A stretch of 64,000 bases of DNA from Isoetes taiwanensis (GCA_021234155.1 JAJEKV010000080.1:2963867-3027866), one strand, 5' to 3'. Shown: positions 11,347 to 23,355, numbered from the stretch's first letter. A program made the numbers and translations. The notes: generated by a model not told the origin, from the sequence alone.

Positions 11347-11673
11347 ATGGCCCGCACCAAACAAATTACTTGAGTGGTTATGCCAGACGATTACACCAGC
11401 GCCCAAGTTCTTGCAGCTCAACAGAAGGCCAGAGAGACTCAAGAGCGAGCCAGGCAAGAAGAAAAGCTTAACCCTAATCCAGATGCTGAGAAGGAGGACT
11501 AGCAGCAGCAAGACGATTGAGAACAACCTTAGAACCCTGATGCTCAAGAAAACCCGGAGGGTCAGGACAATAACGAAGAGGAGGACCAGCCAGTACCAGA
11601 GGAGCTAGCGCGTCGGCTAAAGAAAATGGGCAAGAGGAAAAGAGCAGCAAAGAGGAAAAGAATTGTACATTGA
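11347..11673 (+). pseudogene. E3 ORF-A: N-terminal part of histone H3-like protein
   Basis: The frame opens with ATG GCC CGC ACC AAA CAA (MARTKQ), the first residues of histone H3, then runs on in phase through 'MPDDYTSAQVLAAQQKARE', an acidic Glu/Asp/Gln-rich part and a strongly basic stretch 'RRLKKMGKRKRAAKRKR' resembling a nuclear-localisation signal. Four in-frame stops interrupt it (TGA 11371, then TAG, TGA and TAG); those in Gln-rich contexts are explained by C-to-T changes of CAG or CGA codons. The histone fold seen in E1 and E2 is missing because homology to the retrotransposon ends near 11650. This is a decayed, 3'-truncated copy. Confidence 0.7.
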
Positions 11674-11869
11674 TGGTCGTCGTAGCATTCATGAAAATGT
11701 TGCTGGTCTTATTAACAGTTCACATGGTCATTTGGAGTTTTCTAACACCATGTTTGAGGAGATGGATATATGTGATTCTGATCATATGGATGGACATGCT
11801 GGATTTTATGTGGGGGTTTGTGCTATCAAGAATTCAAGAGCGGAGGATGAGATATTTAATGCACTATAA
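11650..11869 (+). pseudogene. Possible SET-domain fragment
   Basis: A 68-codon frame reads 'YIDGRRSIHENVAGLINSS' and, after about 25 residues, 'GFYVGVCAIKNSRAEDEIF'. The spacing resembles the C-terminal part of a SET methyltransferase domain (G-N-x-A-x-x-I-N-x-S, then x-x-x-A-x-x-x-I-x-x-x-D/E-E-I). The catalytic Tyr after the last motif is replaced by stop. It abuts the E3 breakpoint. The call is weak and rests only on motif spacing. Confidence 0.3.
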
Positions 11870-12289
11870 TTTTTGACGACCCATACCAACTCGAAGACGA
11901 AGGGAGCTGGATGGGAGGTCTCTCATTGTTCCACTAGGGCGGAGGCCAATAAAAAAAAGGCCATGTGAAAAAATCTTTGTGACTTTTTCTATTCACTTAT
12001 GGATACAATTAACTTACAAGTTTTGTTCTTATTTTCTATTCATGGTAGCCAACTATTATTTATTGCGTACTAGTGAAATTCGATTAATTTAGCAAAACAA
12101 CTACTATTTATTGTGCACTCTATAATTGCAAAGTGCTTTACTTGATGACTCTTCCCTTGGGAAATTGAATATCAATATGACATGTTTTGCTAGTCTTACC
12201 AAATATTACACTAATATGAATAATTGCAGTTTAATGAAGAGTTTACATCAATCTGAACCAATGTCTGCAACATGAAGTGAGGTCCCAGA
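11870..12289. other. AT-rich spacer
   Basis: No gene, repeat or RNA is recognised between the SET-like fragment and the transposase remnant. Confidence 0.4.
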
Positions 12290-13610
12290 GACCAGTTTAA
12301 TTGAAGATATTGATAATTATTATCCTGTTATAGATGGAGAGAATGGTGATGCCAATCAAGAAGTCAATATTGATGATGAAAAAGAAGATGCAAGTATTCT
12401 CAAAGATGAGGCAGGCAAACTGCTATATCCTGGGGCTAGGATGTCCCTTGCAACATGCTTGCTAATTTTGTATCTTCATCACTAATTTGCATGGAGTAAT
12501 AACAGTGTATCAGAGCTACTTAGGTATGTTGCTTATTTGAATTATTTTCTTTTGAAACCATTTATGACTTGTAGATGATGACATCAACCCGTCTTTGTCA
12601 GCATTAATGGATTTTTATGTGACACATCAAAGTAATGATGGAGTCTTAAGAATCCCAAGCTATGAAACACATAGAAGATAAGTGGTAGGTATTTAAGGAC
12701 GAACCACGCAATTTACGTCTTGCTATTGGAATGGATGGGATTTTCCCTTTTGGAACATTGTCATCAAAATATAGCATGTGGCCCATAGTTGTGGTCAACT
12801 ACAACATTCCACCGTGGATGGAAACTAAGCTGGACATTTGATGTTAGCACTTGTTGTTCCAGGTTTGTGCATTATTACATTTCAATATCTCATTTTTAAA
12901 TACCTTTTGTAATAACTATTATCTTCAGGAAAACATCAAGTAAAGAACATGGATGTGTACATGGAACCACTTATGGAAGAGTTAGAGATATTATGGAAAG
13001 GCGTCCAAATGTATGACATAGTAAGGGTGCCACATCAGTTACAATGCCATCTTAATGTTGCATAGGAGTTTTGCAAGACACCAACAATAAATGCAATTGA
13101 TAGCGAGGGCTATTGAGTTAGTTGATTTCTCTATTACTTTTACCCCTCTTCATAAAACATACAATAGTAATCTTGAATATTTAGCATGGACCAGTATCAC
13201 ATGAAATATTAAGCAAGTGCAGCATACATGAGAGACAGAAAGATTGCCATGCAGTACTGCAGGTGATGGATTCATCAGATCAACATAGCGGGAGCTTTAT
13301 CTAAACAAGAAAAACAGAAGCAAAATTGGGTTTATAATTTGGTTATTGATGCTAGCTGTGAAGTAGGTGATCGATTAATTCAAGAAGGGCTTGGTTGGAC
13401 TGTAGAAGGTGCTGTCCAGATCCATAGAAAAAATGGGTAGAATCTGAGTTCGAAATCCTAAAATGGCCCAATCTCAATTATCTTGTGTAGAAAGGATAAA
13501 GATGAAATTCTATTTTTGGGCAAAAAGGAAGCTATTGTTTCTTAGAGCCATGAAAGGCAACAGAAAGATGATTTAGAGCAACAGAGGACACAATCTAAGA
13601 GGAGCTGTGA
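12290..13610 (+). pseudogene. CACTA (En/Spm) TNP2-like transposase remnant
   Basis: Shifting plus-strand frames match the order of a plant TNP2 transposase (Transposase_21 family). They show 'IEDIDNYYPVIDGE', 'KLLYPGARMSLAT', then 'EPRNLRLAIGMDGIFPFGT' with 'KYSMWPIVVVNYNIPPWM' (12690-12835), then 'NMDVYMEPLMEELEILWKGV' (12945-13010). The family's signature is EPRNxRLGxxxDGFxPFG, WPVxxxxYNLPP and DVYLxPLxDEL. A gap with intron-like borders (from about 12865 to 12929) separates the last two blocks. Several stops and frameshifts make it non-functional. The 3' part, a charged coiled-coil-like segment, is split by E2 and resumes at 27030. Confidence 0.8.
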
Positions 13611-13615
13611 CGTCC
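13611..13615. repeat. Target-site duplication of E2 (left)
   Basis: GGAGC is repeated exactly at 27025-27029, immediately outside the opposite LTR. Confidence 0.92.
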
Positions 13616-15266
13616 CCTACTCGTATACGGTGCCCTCACCGTATACAAACAGGAGTTCATCCCCCATACCAGCTCCATGCTAATACAGGGCCCTCCACAG
13701 GACACTGCAACCGTGACGGGTTCCAGTGGGAAGAGTGGAAGGGTCATTGCACCCCGTCTCCCTCAGGGCCTACCTAGCTGCGGAAGCGTAAACATACATG
13801 TCAGTAGCACATACATCAACATCACATGACCATCACGAAGGATGGTTCTCCACATATCTGCATAGACAAAGATCAGCACATCACATAGGGAGTCCTACCC
13901 AAGGCTCAGACTCAAAGGGATGGCTGACGGCTTGGGTCTCCAGAGTTCATTGCAGACAGAATTCATGGCAATGGATTGGGCTGGCATATGAACATGGCCT
14001 AGGGTTGTCCACTCCATCCGCCCCTCCTGTGCACACTTTGCAGAGTGGTCTGAAAAGTGTCGGGACCCGACTGTAGCCCGCCAGATGCATAGCCAATAGG
14101 GCTACTCCTGGGCTCACCTTCCCGCCCGATGGGGCGGTAGGGATCACTCCCTCCACCGACATCTACATGCCGACTCAAGGTGACTAGAGGGCCACCGCCT
14201 CAGACTGACCAACCCACTGGAAAGTGAACACCACCTCACGGGTGTCGAGCCCATGCCTTGCCCGCACGCAGTGGCAAGCCATTGGACCTAGTCACAATGG
14301 TTCTCGGTAGGCCTTACACACCAGAGGAACCGTTCAAGAGTCAGGACATGAACCTCCTTCTCACGGCCGCCCCTTCACCCACATCCCTGTGGCTCTTGTG
14401 CACAGGCCGAATCTACGGTGTGCTAGAGGGGCTACTCTAGGAGCATCAACTACAAAGCTTTAGGTCTCTACCCCCCTTCCCAATACAAGGAGTTCATAGA
14501 GATACATCATCCATATACTTCACAGAGAACTAAAGAACTAGATCTAACCTACAACATAGAGTTAGGTTCTTTAGTTAGAATCGCTATCTAGAGATCTAGA
14601 GGGTCGCTATGGGCAATCTAATAGGCTAAACCCACTCAATTTCAATGACTAAAATAGGGTTTAGACTATCTAATTGGCCAAATACCTGATCCTTGGGGCT
14701 CCTCCCGACCCGAGCTCGACCATCCCGGCCGAGACGCCGAATCAAGGAAAACTAAGGATGCAATTCTTTTCAGCAGAGTTCGGGGGCGGTTTTTGGGCTG
14801 AGGCAGCCAAAAATGCAGAGTTCTAAAGCCCTAAAATCGAAAATTGGGCAAGTTAGGGTTTCCCACCCTATATAGACAAGGGGTTGGTTAGGGTTTCCAA
14901 TTATCCCCTTTTGGCATGTGGGATAATTGGGAATGGGCCCATTTGCCTTTAAGGGCTAGGTGGCCAAATGTGCACACATGGAAATGTGTGCCCACATTAA
15001 TGTGTACATTGGAAAATGTGCACATTAATTGCACCTATGGGTGTGGCCCACTTGGCATGAAGTGTCCACTTGGAAATGTGTGCCCATATTAATGTGTACA
15101 TTGGAAAATGTGCACATTAATAGTTGCACATATTTCTAGCGAGTTGCCCCCTAGGGCTACCCACCCGGCTACACGCTAGCGTACACGCCGGCGGAGTGGC
15201 ACGCATCGCGCGGATGGCAGGCAGTGCGGTGCTCGCCCCGGGGCGATAATCAGGTGGAACGTCATA
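13616..15266 (-). mobile_element. E2 3' LTR
   Basis: It pairs with 25358-27024. On the minus strand it starts TATGACGTTCC (TGTGACGTTCC in the partner) and ends GGGGACGTCACA. It holds a TATA box (CTATATAG, about 14868-14876) and a duplicated segment of about 95 bp around GTGTACATTGGAAAATGTGC (about 14978-15130). Its inner region shares colinear blocks with the E1 LTR around CCATTGCCATGAATTC, showing that the two families are related. Confidence 0.9.
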
Positions 15267-16134
15267 TTCTCCCCACCTTGAGTTGATGCTGTCCGCAGCA
15301 TCGTGGGTCTCCCCACCTTGGGATCAACCTAACCTGCAATCAACCTGATACCTACGATAACTATCATAATCCCTACACATTTATCAAGATTACCTTAAGG
15401 TAATATTTTTAGGACATTATCACAACATTATATTATGAAATAACTTATCACTTCATAACATCATTAAAACAGGTTACCCAATACTTCACTTATCATGACA
15501 ATTAAGTTTATCAAAATTAAAATTAACGTCCCAGGTTTCTTCATTCCTTGCAACACATTCAAACAAAATTTGTGTTGCAAGTCTTCGTAGCTCGACCTCC
15601 TTGCCCTCCGGAGCGCTCTATTGGCCTGCAGGTCGACACTACGTTAGTACCATTTAATTATTAATAAAATTTTGGTTATATGGTGACCACCCCACCTATC
15701 TACATGGATGCATGGCTAATCTCCCGGCGTAGGAAGAGGGTGAATCTTCCATTATGGCCGTGGAGACAGCGCCTATATGCCTATATGCCGCTCATGCCTA
15801 CACCCTAGTTGCCCAGCGTGGAGGATAGGTCCTTCCCGTATATGGGGCGTGAAGGCCTGCTTCCTCCTATCAAAGCATATATGGGGCTAGAGGTGCTTTC
15901 CCTATCAATGCATTCCTTAATGACCTCCTTTCTCTCGAGGTCGTCTACTTCCGTGGGACAGAAGTAGACTTTCTAATCTACCTTCCACTCGCCCAAGCGG
16001 AAACGCGGTCATGCCTACATTGACATTACACCACGCCCTAGAGATCACCGTAGTGGTCCCATCATCGGTAACAACGCATGCGACCCATACCAAGCATAGG
16101 TTGCATGCGTAGATTAATCTTAATTACACAAGAA
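15267..16134 (-). other. E2 polypurine tract and 3' untranslated region
   Basis: Directly inside the 3' LTR, the minus strand reads AAGGTGGGGAGAAT (15267-15280), the polypurine tract used to prime plus-strand DNA synthesis. E1 has the nearly identical AAGGTGGGGAGAA at 49995-50007. The remaining 850 bp up to the chromodomain have no coding frame and match the E1 region 49150-49990 in places. Confidence 0.8.
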
Positions 16135-17715
16135 TTAACCTACACAATTCGACATGCCTGAGCCGATTTCCTCGGAGATGACCTTGCCGTCCCATTGCTC
16201 CATAAACTGTGGGTACTGCTTTACTAAATCTTTCTTAAGTACCCACGTCGCGTCTTCCACTGGTAAGTGTTTCCACTTGACCAAATACTGGAGGAATTCT
16301 GATCTCCTCGTTTTCTTGAAAGCTTTATCAAGAATCAATTCTGGAACTATTTCTAGCTGCTCCTCCGTCATTTCCAACAACGTTGGAGAATCCAAGACTT
16401 CGTCTGGATTTGGAGTATGTTTCTTCAACAAACTCACGTGGAAGACCTTATGAATCTTTAGGTGTGCTGGCAAGTCTAGCTTGTAGGATTGATTACCTAC
16501 TCTCTTGACTATTCTGAAAGGTCCAGCCCACCTTGGAGCAAGCTTCTTGCAATTCCCTATCCTGAGCTTCGCCTGCTTCACCTTGATCTTGAGCCAAACA
16601 TCATCTCCAACTTTGAACTCTCTTCGTTCGATGCTTGTCGGGTGATGCTCTTTTTCTCGACGACTTCTTGCCGCTAGCGGGTAACCTCGAACTTCTTCCA
16701 CAAGCTGCCGATATCGGCCAACATCTGCCGCGAAACTTCCACTTTGACACGGGGTTGTGCCAAGTGTCCGAGTTAGGCAATCGATAAGTCAGAATTGATC
16801 ATAAACGGCGACATTTGGGATGATTCCTGTTTGGTGCTATTGTATGCAAACTCCACCAAGTGAATAAATTCTTCCCACATACTTTGCTTATTCCAAACAT
16901 AGTTTCAGAAGCATGTCCTCTAAAATCCTCGTTGGTCCGCTTCCGTCCGCCATCCGTCTCGAGGATGATATGCCGCGGCTCATGGATAGCTTCGTCGGAT
17001 TGTCGCAAAGAGGTCTTGCCAAAAGGCGCCATGAACTTCGGATCCCCGCCGGAGATGATCTCCCTTGGCATGCCATGAAGCCCGAAGATCTCTTTGGTGA
17101 AGAGCTTTGTCAGTATCCATAGTCAGACTGTATCCCTGGTCCCGCAAGGCACAAAATGTGCCATCTTCGACAACTTGTCGACCACTACCATCAAGGCATC
17201 CTTCCCTCTTGTTGTTTTTGGGAGTCCCCGTGGATGAAATCCATGCCGATTACCTCCCACTTAGCATTTGGCACCACTAATGGCTCCAATGCCCCCGAAT
17301 TAAGCTGCTCGCCTTTGTCTGGCGACATAGCCGGCATTTCTTGATGTAGCGAGCCACCGCTTCTTCATTCCTAGCCAATAATAGCTGCTTTGCGTTTTGA
17401 AATATGTTTTCATGAATCCCGCATGGCCAGCTATTGGGCTGTTGTCGCGGTCGTGGAGGATCAATTTTCTTATACCTGATGATTCTGCACGCACAACTTG
17501 TTCTTATGGTATAACAAAGTTGCCTTCCTTCTTAAAATGCTTAAAGGCTTCCCCTCCTTATCTGTTCTAGCCTCCCTAGAGAGACTTGCCCATACTTCCT
17601 TGAAATCCACGTCCGTTGGCAAGGACTCTTCAATCTTCTTACCAAAGTCGCTGGAGATCGTCGAAATTGCATTGCAATGCACTCTAGTTGTCAGGGGGTG
17701 CCTTTGAAAGCGCAT
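16135..17715 (-). pseudogene. E2 integrase with C-terminal chromodomain
   Basis: The integrase inserts the cDNA. The zinc-binding N-terminus is seen at 17494-17300 ('HAGFMKTYF', 'YYWLGMKK') and pieces of the core near 17076-16799 ('MPREIISGGDPKFM', corresponding to the conserved IVSDRD region). The C-terminus is intact in one frame, 16701-16135: 'FKVGDDVWLKIKVKQAKLR', 'KLAPRWAGPFRI', then a chromodomain with 'FLQYLVKWKHLPVEDATWV'. Its aromatic residues suit binding of methylated histone tails. Between 17300 and 16720 the frame shifts several times. Such chromodomains define the chromovirus clade and are thought to steer integration into heterochromatin. Confidence 0.85.
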
Positions 17716-17729
17716 CCGCTACCACATTG

Positions 17730-19640
17730 AGCTTCCCCGCTTGTAGACTATATCAAAGTCGCACTCTTCAAGGAACTCCATCCACCTTCTCTCGCCTCAG
17801 GTTGAGGTGTGGTTATGCGTGAATACATATTGGAGGCTCTTCCCGGTGGTGCAGATCCAACCGAACTTCCTTCCCAAAAGGTAGTGCCTCCAAATTCTTA
17901 ATGCCCCGACAACCGGCATAAGCAATTCTTGATCGTGCGTGGGGTAGCGTGTTTCGGCGTCGTTCATCTTCCTGGAATCATATGCTACCACGCGCTCTTG
18001 TTGCATAAGCACTGCACCTGTAGCTATCTTACTCGCGTCAGTCGCTACAAGCTTATCTTTCTCCGGGTCCGGCAGGGTTAAGACTGGGGCTGTTGTTAAA
18101 GCTTCCTTCAACAATTCAAACCCTGCCTGGGCTTTCTTGTGCCAATGCTCTGCCCAGTCTTTCACTTTCTCTGCCCTCGTCAAGTCTGTTAGCGGGGCTG
18201 CTATCTTGGCAAAGTTCTTTACGAACTTCCTGTAGTACCCTGCTAGGCCGAGGAAACTTCTGACTTTATGCACATTCTTCGGCGCCGGCCAGCGAATGAC
18301 GGGCTTCAATCTTTGCGGGATCCGCCGAGATGCCTTCTCACCGAGATCACATGTCCTAGATACCCCACCTTCCCCTCAAGGCGGCGGCACTTCGACAACT
18401 TGGCGCATAACCGGTGCCTCTTCAACTTCTCCGGACTCTTCTCAAGTGTTGTAATGTGCTCTTCAAGGGATCTCGCTATACACCAAAATGTCATCAAAAA
18501 AACAATCACAAAGGTGTCTAAGAACTCCCCGAAGATGTCGCTTCATGAGCCTCATGAACGCGGGGGCATTCGATAAGCGAAGGGCATTACCGCGTGAACT
18601 CATAGTGCCCATACCGTTACGAAGGCGGTCTTATGGATATCTTCTTCCTTTATCCCGATCGATGATAACCCGACCTTAAATCGATTTTGAGAAGATCTTT
18701 GCACCTTGGAGCTGATCCATCAAGTCATCTCGATCCGGGAGCGTGTACTTGTTCTTAATGGTGTGCTTGTTCAACCGCCTATAGTCTATGCACATCCTTA
18801 AAACCGCCATCCTTCTTCTTAACGAAGAGAATGGGCTTCCAAATGGCGAAACACTAGGTCTAATAAAACCTAGGTCAAGCGGCTCCCCGCAATCGCTTTT
18901 TAGCTCCCGACAATTCCTCGTTGTCATTCTATATGGAGCCTTGCTCGTTGGCTTTGTTTAGGTTCGAGTGCAATCTCGCGACTCAACTCCCTTTATAAGG
19001 AGGGAGCTGCTTGATCTCATCCGGAAAGAGATCATGGAACTCCGTGACCAGATTAGCTACTTGCTTCCGGCAACTTGCCGAGCACCTTGTCTTCTTTGCT
19101 TCCTTCCGATTCGGCTCACTAATCTCAAGCTTGAAGATTTATGCCACCGCCGCTCTTGATGCACTTGAACAGTCTCTTAGAAGACATGCACCGCATGATG
19201 GGGACAACTTCTTTACGCGATTTCGGCGATCTTGCCGCCGGGCGTTGGGAAGGTCACTTCCGCTTTCCACGGCCGATAATGGCCCTCGCCGCCCAAGGTA
19301 CTCCATTCCTATGATCAAGTCATACTTGCCAATGCCCATTACTTCGCCTCCATCTAGATATTAATCCCGGCAAGTCGATGTCGGTTAATTCTCTTGCCCG
19401 CCGTCGCCTTCTTGACCGCTTGCTAAGACAACGGGTCTTGGCTTTGACTTTAGCGGCTTCAACTTCAACATTTGAACCATTCTGGGGATGCAAAGTTATG
19501 GCTACTTCAGTCTATCAAGACTATGAAGGACTTGGCCTTGGCCTTCCCTACCGTGGAAATTACCTTATACTTTGGCTCTCTTTGCTCTTCAGATCTATTG
19601 CGGCAAAGATATGACACTCACCCCAGATGTAGTCGCGGGC
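17730..19640 (-). pseudogene. E2 protease, reverse transcriptase and RNase H
   Basis: In minus-strand order, the C-terminal protease motif 'IGKYDLIIGMEYL' (about 19335-19297) is followed by the RT palm with '[20 protein letters not shown]' (18815-18740) and '[15 protein letters not shown]'. A long intact frame 18309-17797 then covers the RT thumb and RNase H: 'SFLGLAGYYRKFVKNFAKIA', 'TLPDPEKDKLVATDAS' and 'TRYPTHDQELL'. Several frame changes separate the blocks. It is colinear with the E1 polymerase at 45640-47560. Confidence 0.85.
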
Positions 19641-20869
19641 TTCTTCACCGCCGTCATCCAGTGATCGTCCCAATCTCCCAACTCCGCCAGAGCCGCACTC
19701 ATGACGTAGGGGCGGTTTGCGCGGCCCTATGGCCCGGCTGAAAGCACCTGAAGCACAAATGCTTTTCTATGCACTCCTGCCTCTTTTTCCTTGGGCATCG
19801 CCGCAAAAAAGGATCGTCTTTGCTTTGGAGATAGTTTGACCCCTCCCCGCTTGTCCTTGAAGGACACCCCACTTCTTCTTCTCCTGCCGCTTCCCCTCGA
19901 TTGCCCCCATGTGGGGCTCTAGTTGGGCACGATCTGCCACTGGGCTATAGCTTCTGTCGCCTTTGCCTTTGTCCCGGAAATACTGGCTGTTTCCGCTATT
20001 CTCGAGGTCCCCACCGCAAGCTTATAGCCTTGGACTCTGCTTCTGATACTGTCCTAGGGTTTATTGCTCTCACAAGCTTGCGGATCTCCTCATTCAGCCC
20101 CTCGATATAGCTTTCCACTGCATGCTTCTCTCCCAACTTCGGCACATACAGCCTTAGCCTCATGAATTCCTCTGTATATTTCTGGACTGATTTGTTTCCC
20201 TGTTGGAGCCTATAGAACTGCTGCATCATGCTGGACTTATGTTCCCTTGGGACGTAATGGCGCTTGAAGGCTTTTGCAAACTTCTTGAACTTACAAGCAT
20301 CCCTGCTTAAGCCATGTGCCTTTGCATAACCCTTCCACCAAATCCGTGCGGCTCCTTTCAAGTTGGCTGTTGCAACTCTGCCTTTGTCTTTATCTTTCAT
20401 GCCATAAGCGTTGCCGTACTCACTCATTTCGTCCAGCCATGCCTCTGCTTCCAATCCTGACCTGTTCTCCCCTGAGAACTGTTCTAGTTTCCGGGCCTTC
20501 CATGCATTAATATTGCCCAGTGCGGAATCTACGTTCTTCTGGTAGTCAGAGGCCCTGGTGTCTCTTTGTCGTCCATCTGGGGTGTTCCTCTGCCTTCCCT
20601 CTTCAGTGTTCCTTTGCCTTCCATCTATTTAGGTCCACGAGGCACTGCTCTTCCTCTTCCCGAGTTTCCACGTCGAGTCAACTTGAGTCGGAAGATTCCG
20701 GACTGGAGGATCTCCTTCTCTTGCTCCTCTTCTTGTCCCTTCCTTCTCGAACCTTGTTTGGCGGTGGCGTTGCCCACCGAACCCATTCTCCTAGTTTTGA
20801 CGACAAGGCCTTTATCTGCTCCAGTCCGCCCTCATCCGATATCTCCTCCTCCGGGGTCATGGGTTCCAT
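19641..20869 (-). pseudogene. E2 Gag (capsid and zinc knuckle)
   Basis: Frame 20454-19996 is a Retrotrans_gag capsid: 'EAWLDEMSEYGNAYGM', 'AARIWWKGYAKAHG', 'QQFYRLQQGNKSVQKYTEEF' and 'YIEGLNEEIRKLVRAI'. An upstream frame from 20869 ('MEPMTPEEEISDEGG' with a Ser/Arg-rich basic run) is probably the Gag N-terminus. Downstream near 19760-19720 a CFRCFQPGHR zinc knuckle can be read. Gag forms the cytoplasmic particle that packages element RNA. Frame breaks lie between these blocks. Confidence 0.83.
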
Positions 20870-21137
20870 ATCTGCAAATAGGTTCCTTCTTGGGGTGGTC
20901 CAGGCGGGTATGCTCTTCTATAAGGTCTCGCAGCTTGTCGCTCCCTGCGTTTAGGCTTCTAGCTGCATACACAAGCAATTCATGGCTATATGGTTAGTTT
21001 CATTTGTTCTCTTGCATTGCTTATGTTTGTTGGTATAATTGTGGGCAGAATTACATCAACAAAACATTTAAAGTGCAACAGAATTGTATTTATATATCAT
21101 ATAATATTTTAATACAAAAGTCTCCGGGATCAAGAGT

Positions 21138-22647
21138 CTAACTAGTCTTGAAATCGGCCGTGTAAGGCGGGTTGTCTTCAAGAAACTTCTTAACTTGGGC
21201 CGCCCCTACCGAGGGTGACCCAAGTTCCGATGATGCTTGCCGCGAGCCTCCTGTATGGCTCTCACCAGGTCTTCTACCTGCGTTGGATGTAAGGGCGGAT
21301 CCACACGCCAATCTCGCCCGCATCGGTGGGGTATGGCGAAGTCGAAGAGGTCAAGTGCCATTGCCCTCTTGACTAAAACTGACATAGTCGGCGTTTGTTG
21401 CTATTCGAGCATGCTGCCGAGCCCGAGAGTGCAATCGGCATAAACACTCCTTCTTCACCTCACGGGGGGTGAACTTTGCGGTGTATTACCGCTATTCTCC
21501 CCATCCGGCGTGACAAGTAGTACTGGCGACACCGTTGTGTGTCGCGAAGCTTCTCAGCTTGTTTGGCCTCGGCCTACGTGCGCCCGTGATTAAATGCGAC
21601 CTCAATTTGGTCCGGCTCCCTGTAGTCTTCAATTGTGCGGTCGAGCCTCCCGAGGTCGATTCCTTCTCCTTTTGGCGGGGGTGGTGTCGGCGGACTCGGC
21701 ATTAGGATGCTCGTGGTCTTCCCACGGATCCCCATCTGCTCTTGGAGGGCGCAGGAACTCCTCCTCTCGCTGGCAGCTCCCGCCGCCCATCATTTGCCTA
21801 ATGCTCGCTGTAGGCTCGATATCGGAGGTCGCTCCCCTGTAGGTGTCGGCCTCCCTCACTTGAAGCGGGAAGTCTCGAGGGCTCCCCATCGATGAAGTCG
21901 CCCATGCCGGTTCTGCCGCAGTTGGTGGGAGCAGCCATCCAACCCGAGCTCCCTCCCCGTGCATTCGGGAAGGTTCGATGTCGCCGGAGGAGCAGGTTAC
22001 TCCTCTCGCTGATGATGATAGGGGCTAGGCTTGTGATGCCTAGCCCGTGGGGAGCAACTCGATGCCACATGCGGCTCGGCCCGAGTTGATCAGCTCCCGC
22101 CCGCTTGGCCGCCGTTCGTGCGAAGTCGAGCTCCGTATATCCTTCGTTGTCCGACTCCTCTTCCTCCTCTCTTGCTTCCTGTTCTGGATGATCTGTCAAA
22201 AGACATCCGCTCTTCCTCTTGCAGACCGCTATGGGGTCTACCTCCATCGGAGGGATAGAGGTTGCCCCATCGGGTTCTCGACGCGGTGGGATAAGAAGAT
22301 GGCTAGGGCTGCGTTGTAAAGAGAAGTACTTGGTCCTATTGGCTGTCAGGGACCATGTAGTCCCGAGCGACCTCTGGCCTTGTTAGTCAAGTACTTGGCG
22401 ATGTTGGGAACATCGCCCAAGGCTGCCTGAAGGGATGGGCGGGGAACGAAGTATCCTATGCAAGGGGGGGCTTGGACAAGGGAGGGTCCTACCCTAGCTT
22501 GAAATTCTGCTAGCACCCCTATATCTTTGGGGTTGCATTTAGCGTAGCTTGATGTCGATTTCTTTCCAAAGACTTGGAAGATGTCGTTGACATCCGCCTC
22601 GGCAAAGATGGGGGCTTTTACCATCGCCTCAAGTCAGCGGTGGCCAT
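21138..22647 (-). pseudogene. E2 ORF-B: conserved accessory protein of unknown function
   Basis: Not recognised as any known family. It starts at ATG 22647 ('MATADLRRW', compare 'MATSSFKRW' in E1) and ends at TAG 21138. Shared blocks with E1 are 'AEADVNDIFQVF', 'GPSLVQAPPCIGYFVPRPSL', 'DVPNIAKYL', 'GLGITSLAPIIIS', 'DFIDGEPSRLP', 'IRQMM', 'LDLFDFAIPHR' and the C-terminal 'AQVKKFLEDNPPY'. A Glu-rich acidic segment lies in the middle (about 22185). At least four frame changes interrupt it, many at CNG sites. It has its own TATA box and palindromes upstream. The level of conservation with E1 suggests a selected function in the element's life cycle. Confidence 0.75.
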
Positions 22648-22757
22648 TGATCTAGCAAAGAAGGGAGTATCAAACGGATGCGTAAGCGCCTCGAGCTTGA
22701 AAGATCGCCCTAAGCAAAGGGGAGCAAATTTGCGGGATGCCAATTGAGAAATGGGGA

Positions 22758-22768
22758 CTTATTTATAG
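22758..22768 (-). promoter_or_regulatory. TATA box of E2 ORF-B
   Basis: The minus strand reads CTATAAATAAG 111 bp before the ORF-B start codon. E1 has CTATAAAG at the equivalent place (38239). Confidence 0.6.
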
Positions 22769-22944
22769 AAAAGGGGGAAACCCTAATTTTTGGATGACCT
22801 AGAATTTACTGAGATTAGGCAATTCTGACCTATTAAGGGATGCAATTGCAAGTTTGAAGACTATTTCTAGGGTTCGAGCATGCTAAGGACAACTCATCGA
22901 ACCTATTGTACAATTTGGAGATCATTTGGTGAGGACATAGATGC

Positions 22945-23215
22945 GGGTCTCACGCTTGCCTGCCAGATTTTGAGAATGTCGAAATCATGTCCCGGCCGAC
23001 GACGCAGAGACATGGGTCCCCTAATTGGGCTAGGCTTACTCAATTTAAGTGATCTAAGGCTGTAATTCCACTAAACTCATCGAGTTAGGCAGAATTGACC
23101 CCTTACTTAGTCGATTTGGAGCTGTTTTGGGCATTTTTGGGCATGGTCTCATACGTTGCGCCCAGCCCGATTTCGAGATTCTAGAAATCTGTCCTGGCGC
23201 GACGTGTGAGACATC
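22945..23215 (-). promoter_or_regulatory. E2 palindrome pair upstream of ORF-B
   Basis: Two imperfect palindromes of about 70 bp (22945-23014 and 23145-23215) lie 200 bp apart. Outer arms are of the type GTCTCACACGTTGCG and CGCGACGTGTGAGAC, with an inner palindrome GATTTCGAGATTCTAGAAATC-like core. They lie between the end of ORF-A and the ORF-B TATA box. Core and arms differ from E1, but position and architecture are the same. Confidence 0.7.
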
Positions 23216-23355
23216 GTCTCAATTTTGCTCAAGGCTCCAATTCAATTAAAACAAAAGCTAGGGATCGATATCTTAACCTATTTAAACAGGGTTTGACACT
23301 TTATTTACACAAAATTTTCTTTATATTAACAAAATTTTCCAGTTATTTACAAAAT

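Noticed and set aside
12060-12080. TACTAGTG as the opposite end of the CACTA element starting at 4614
   Set aside because: Only eight bases match and the following bases do not continue the inverted repeat (AGAGATGACC expected).
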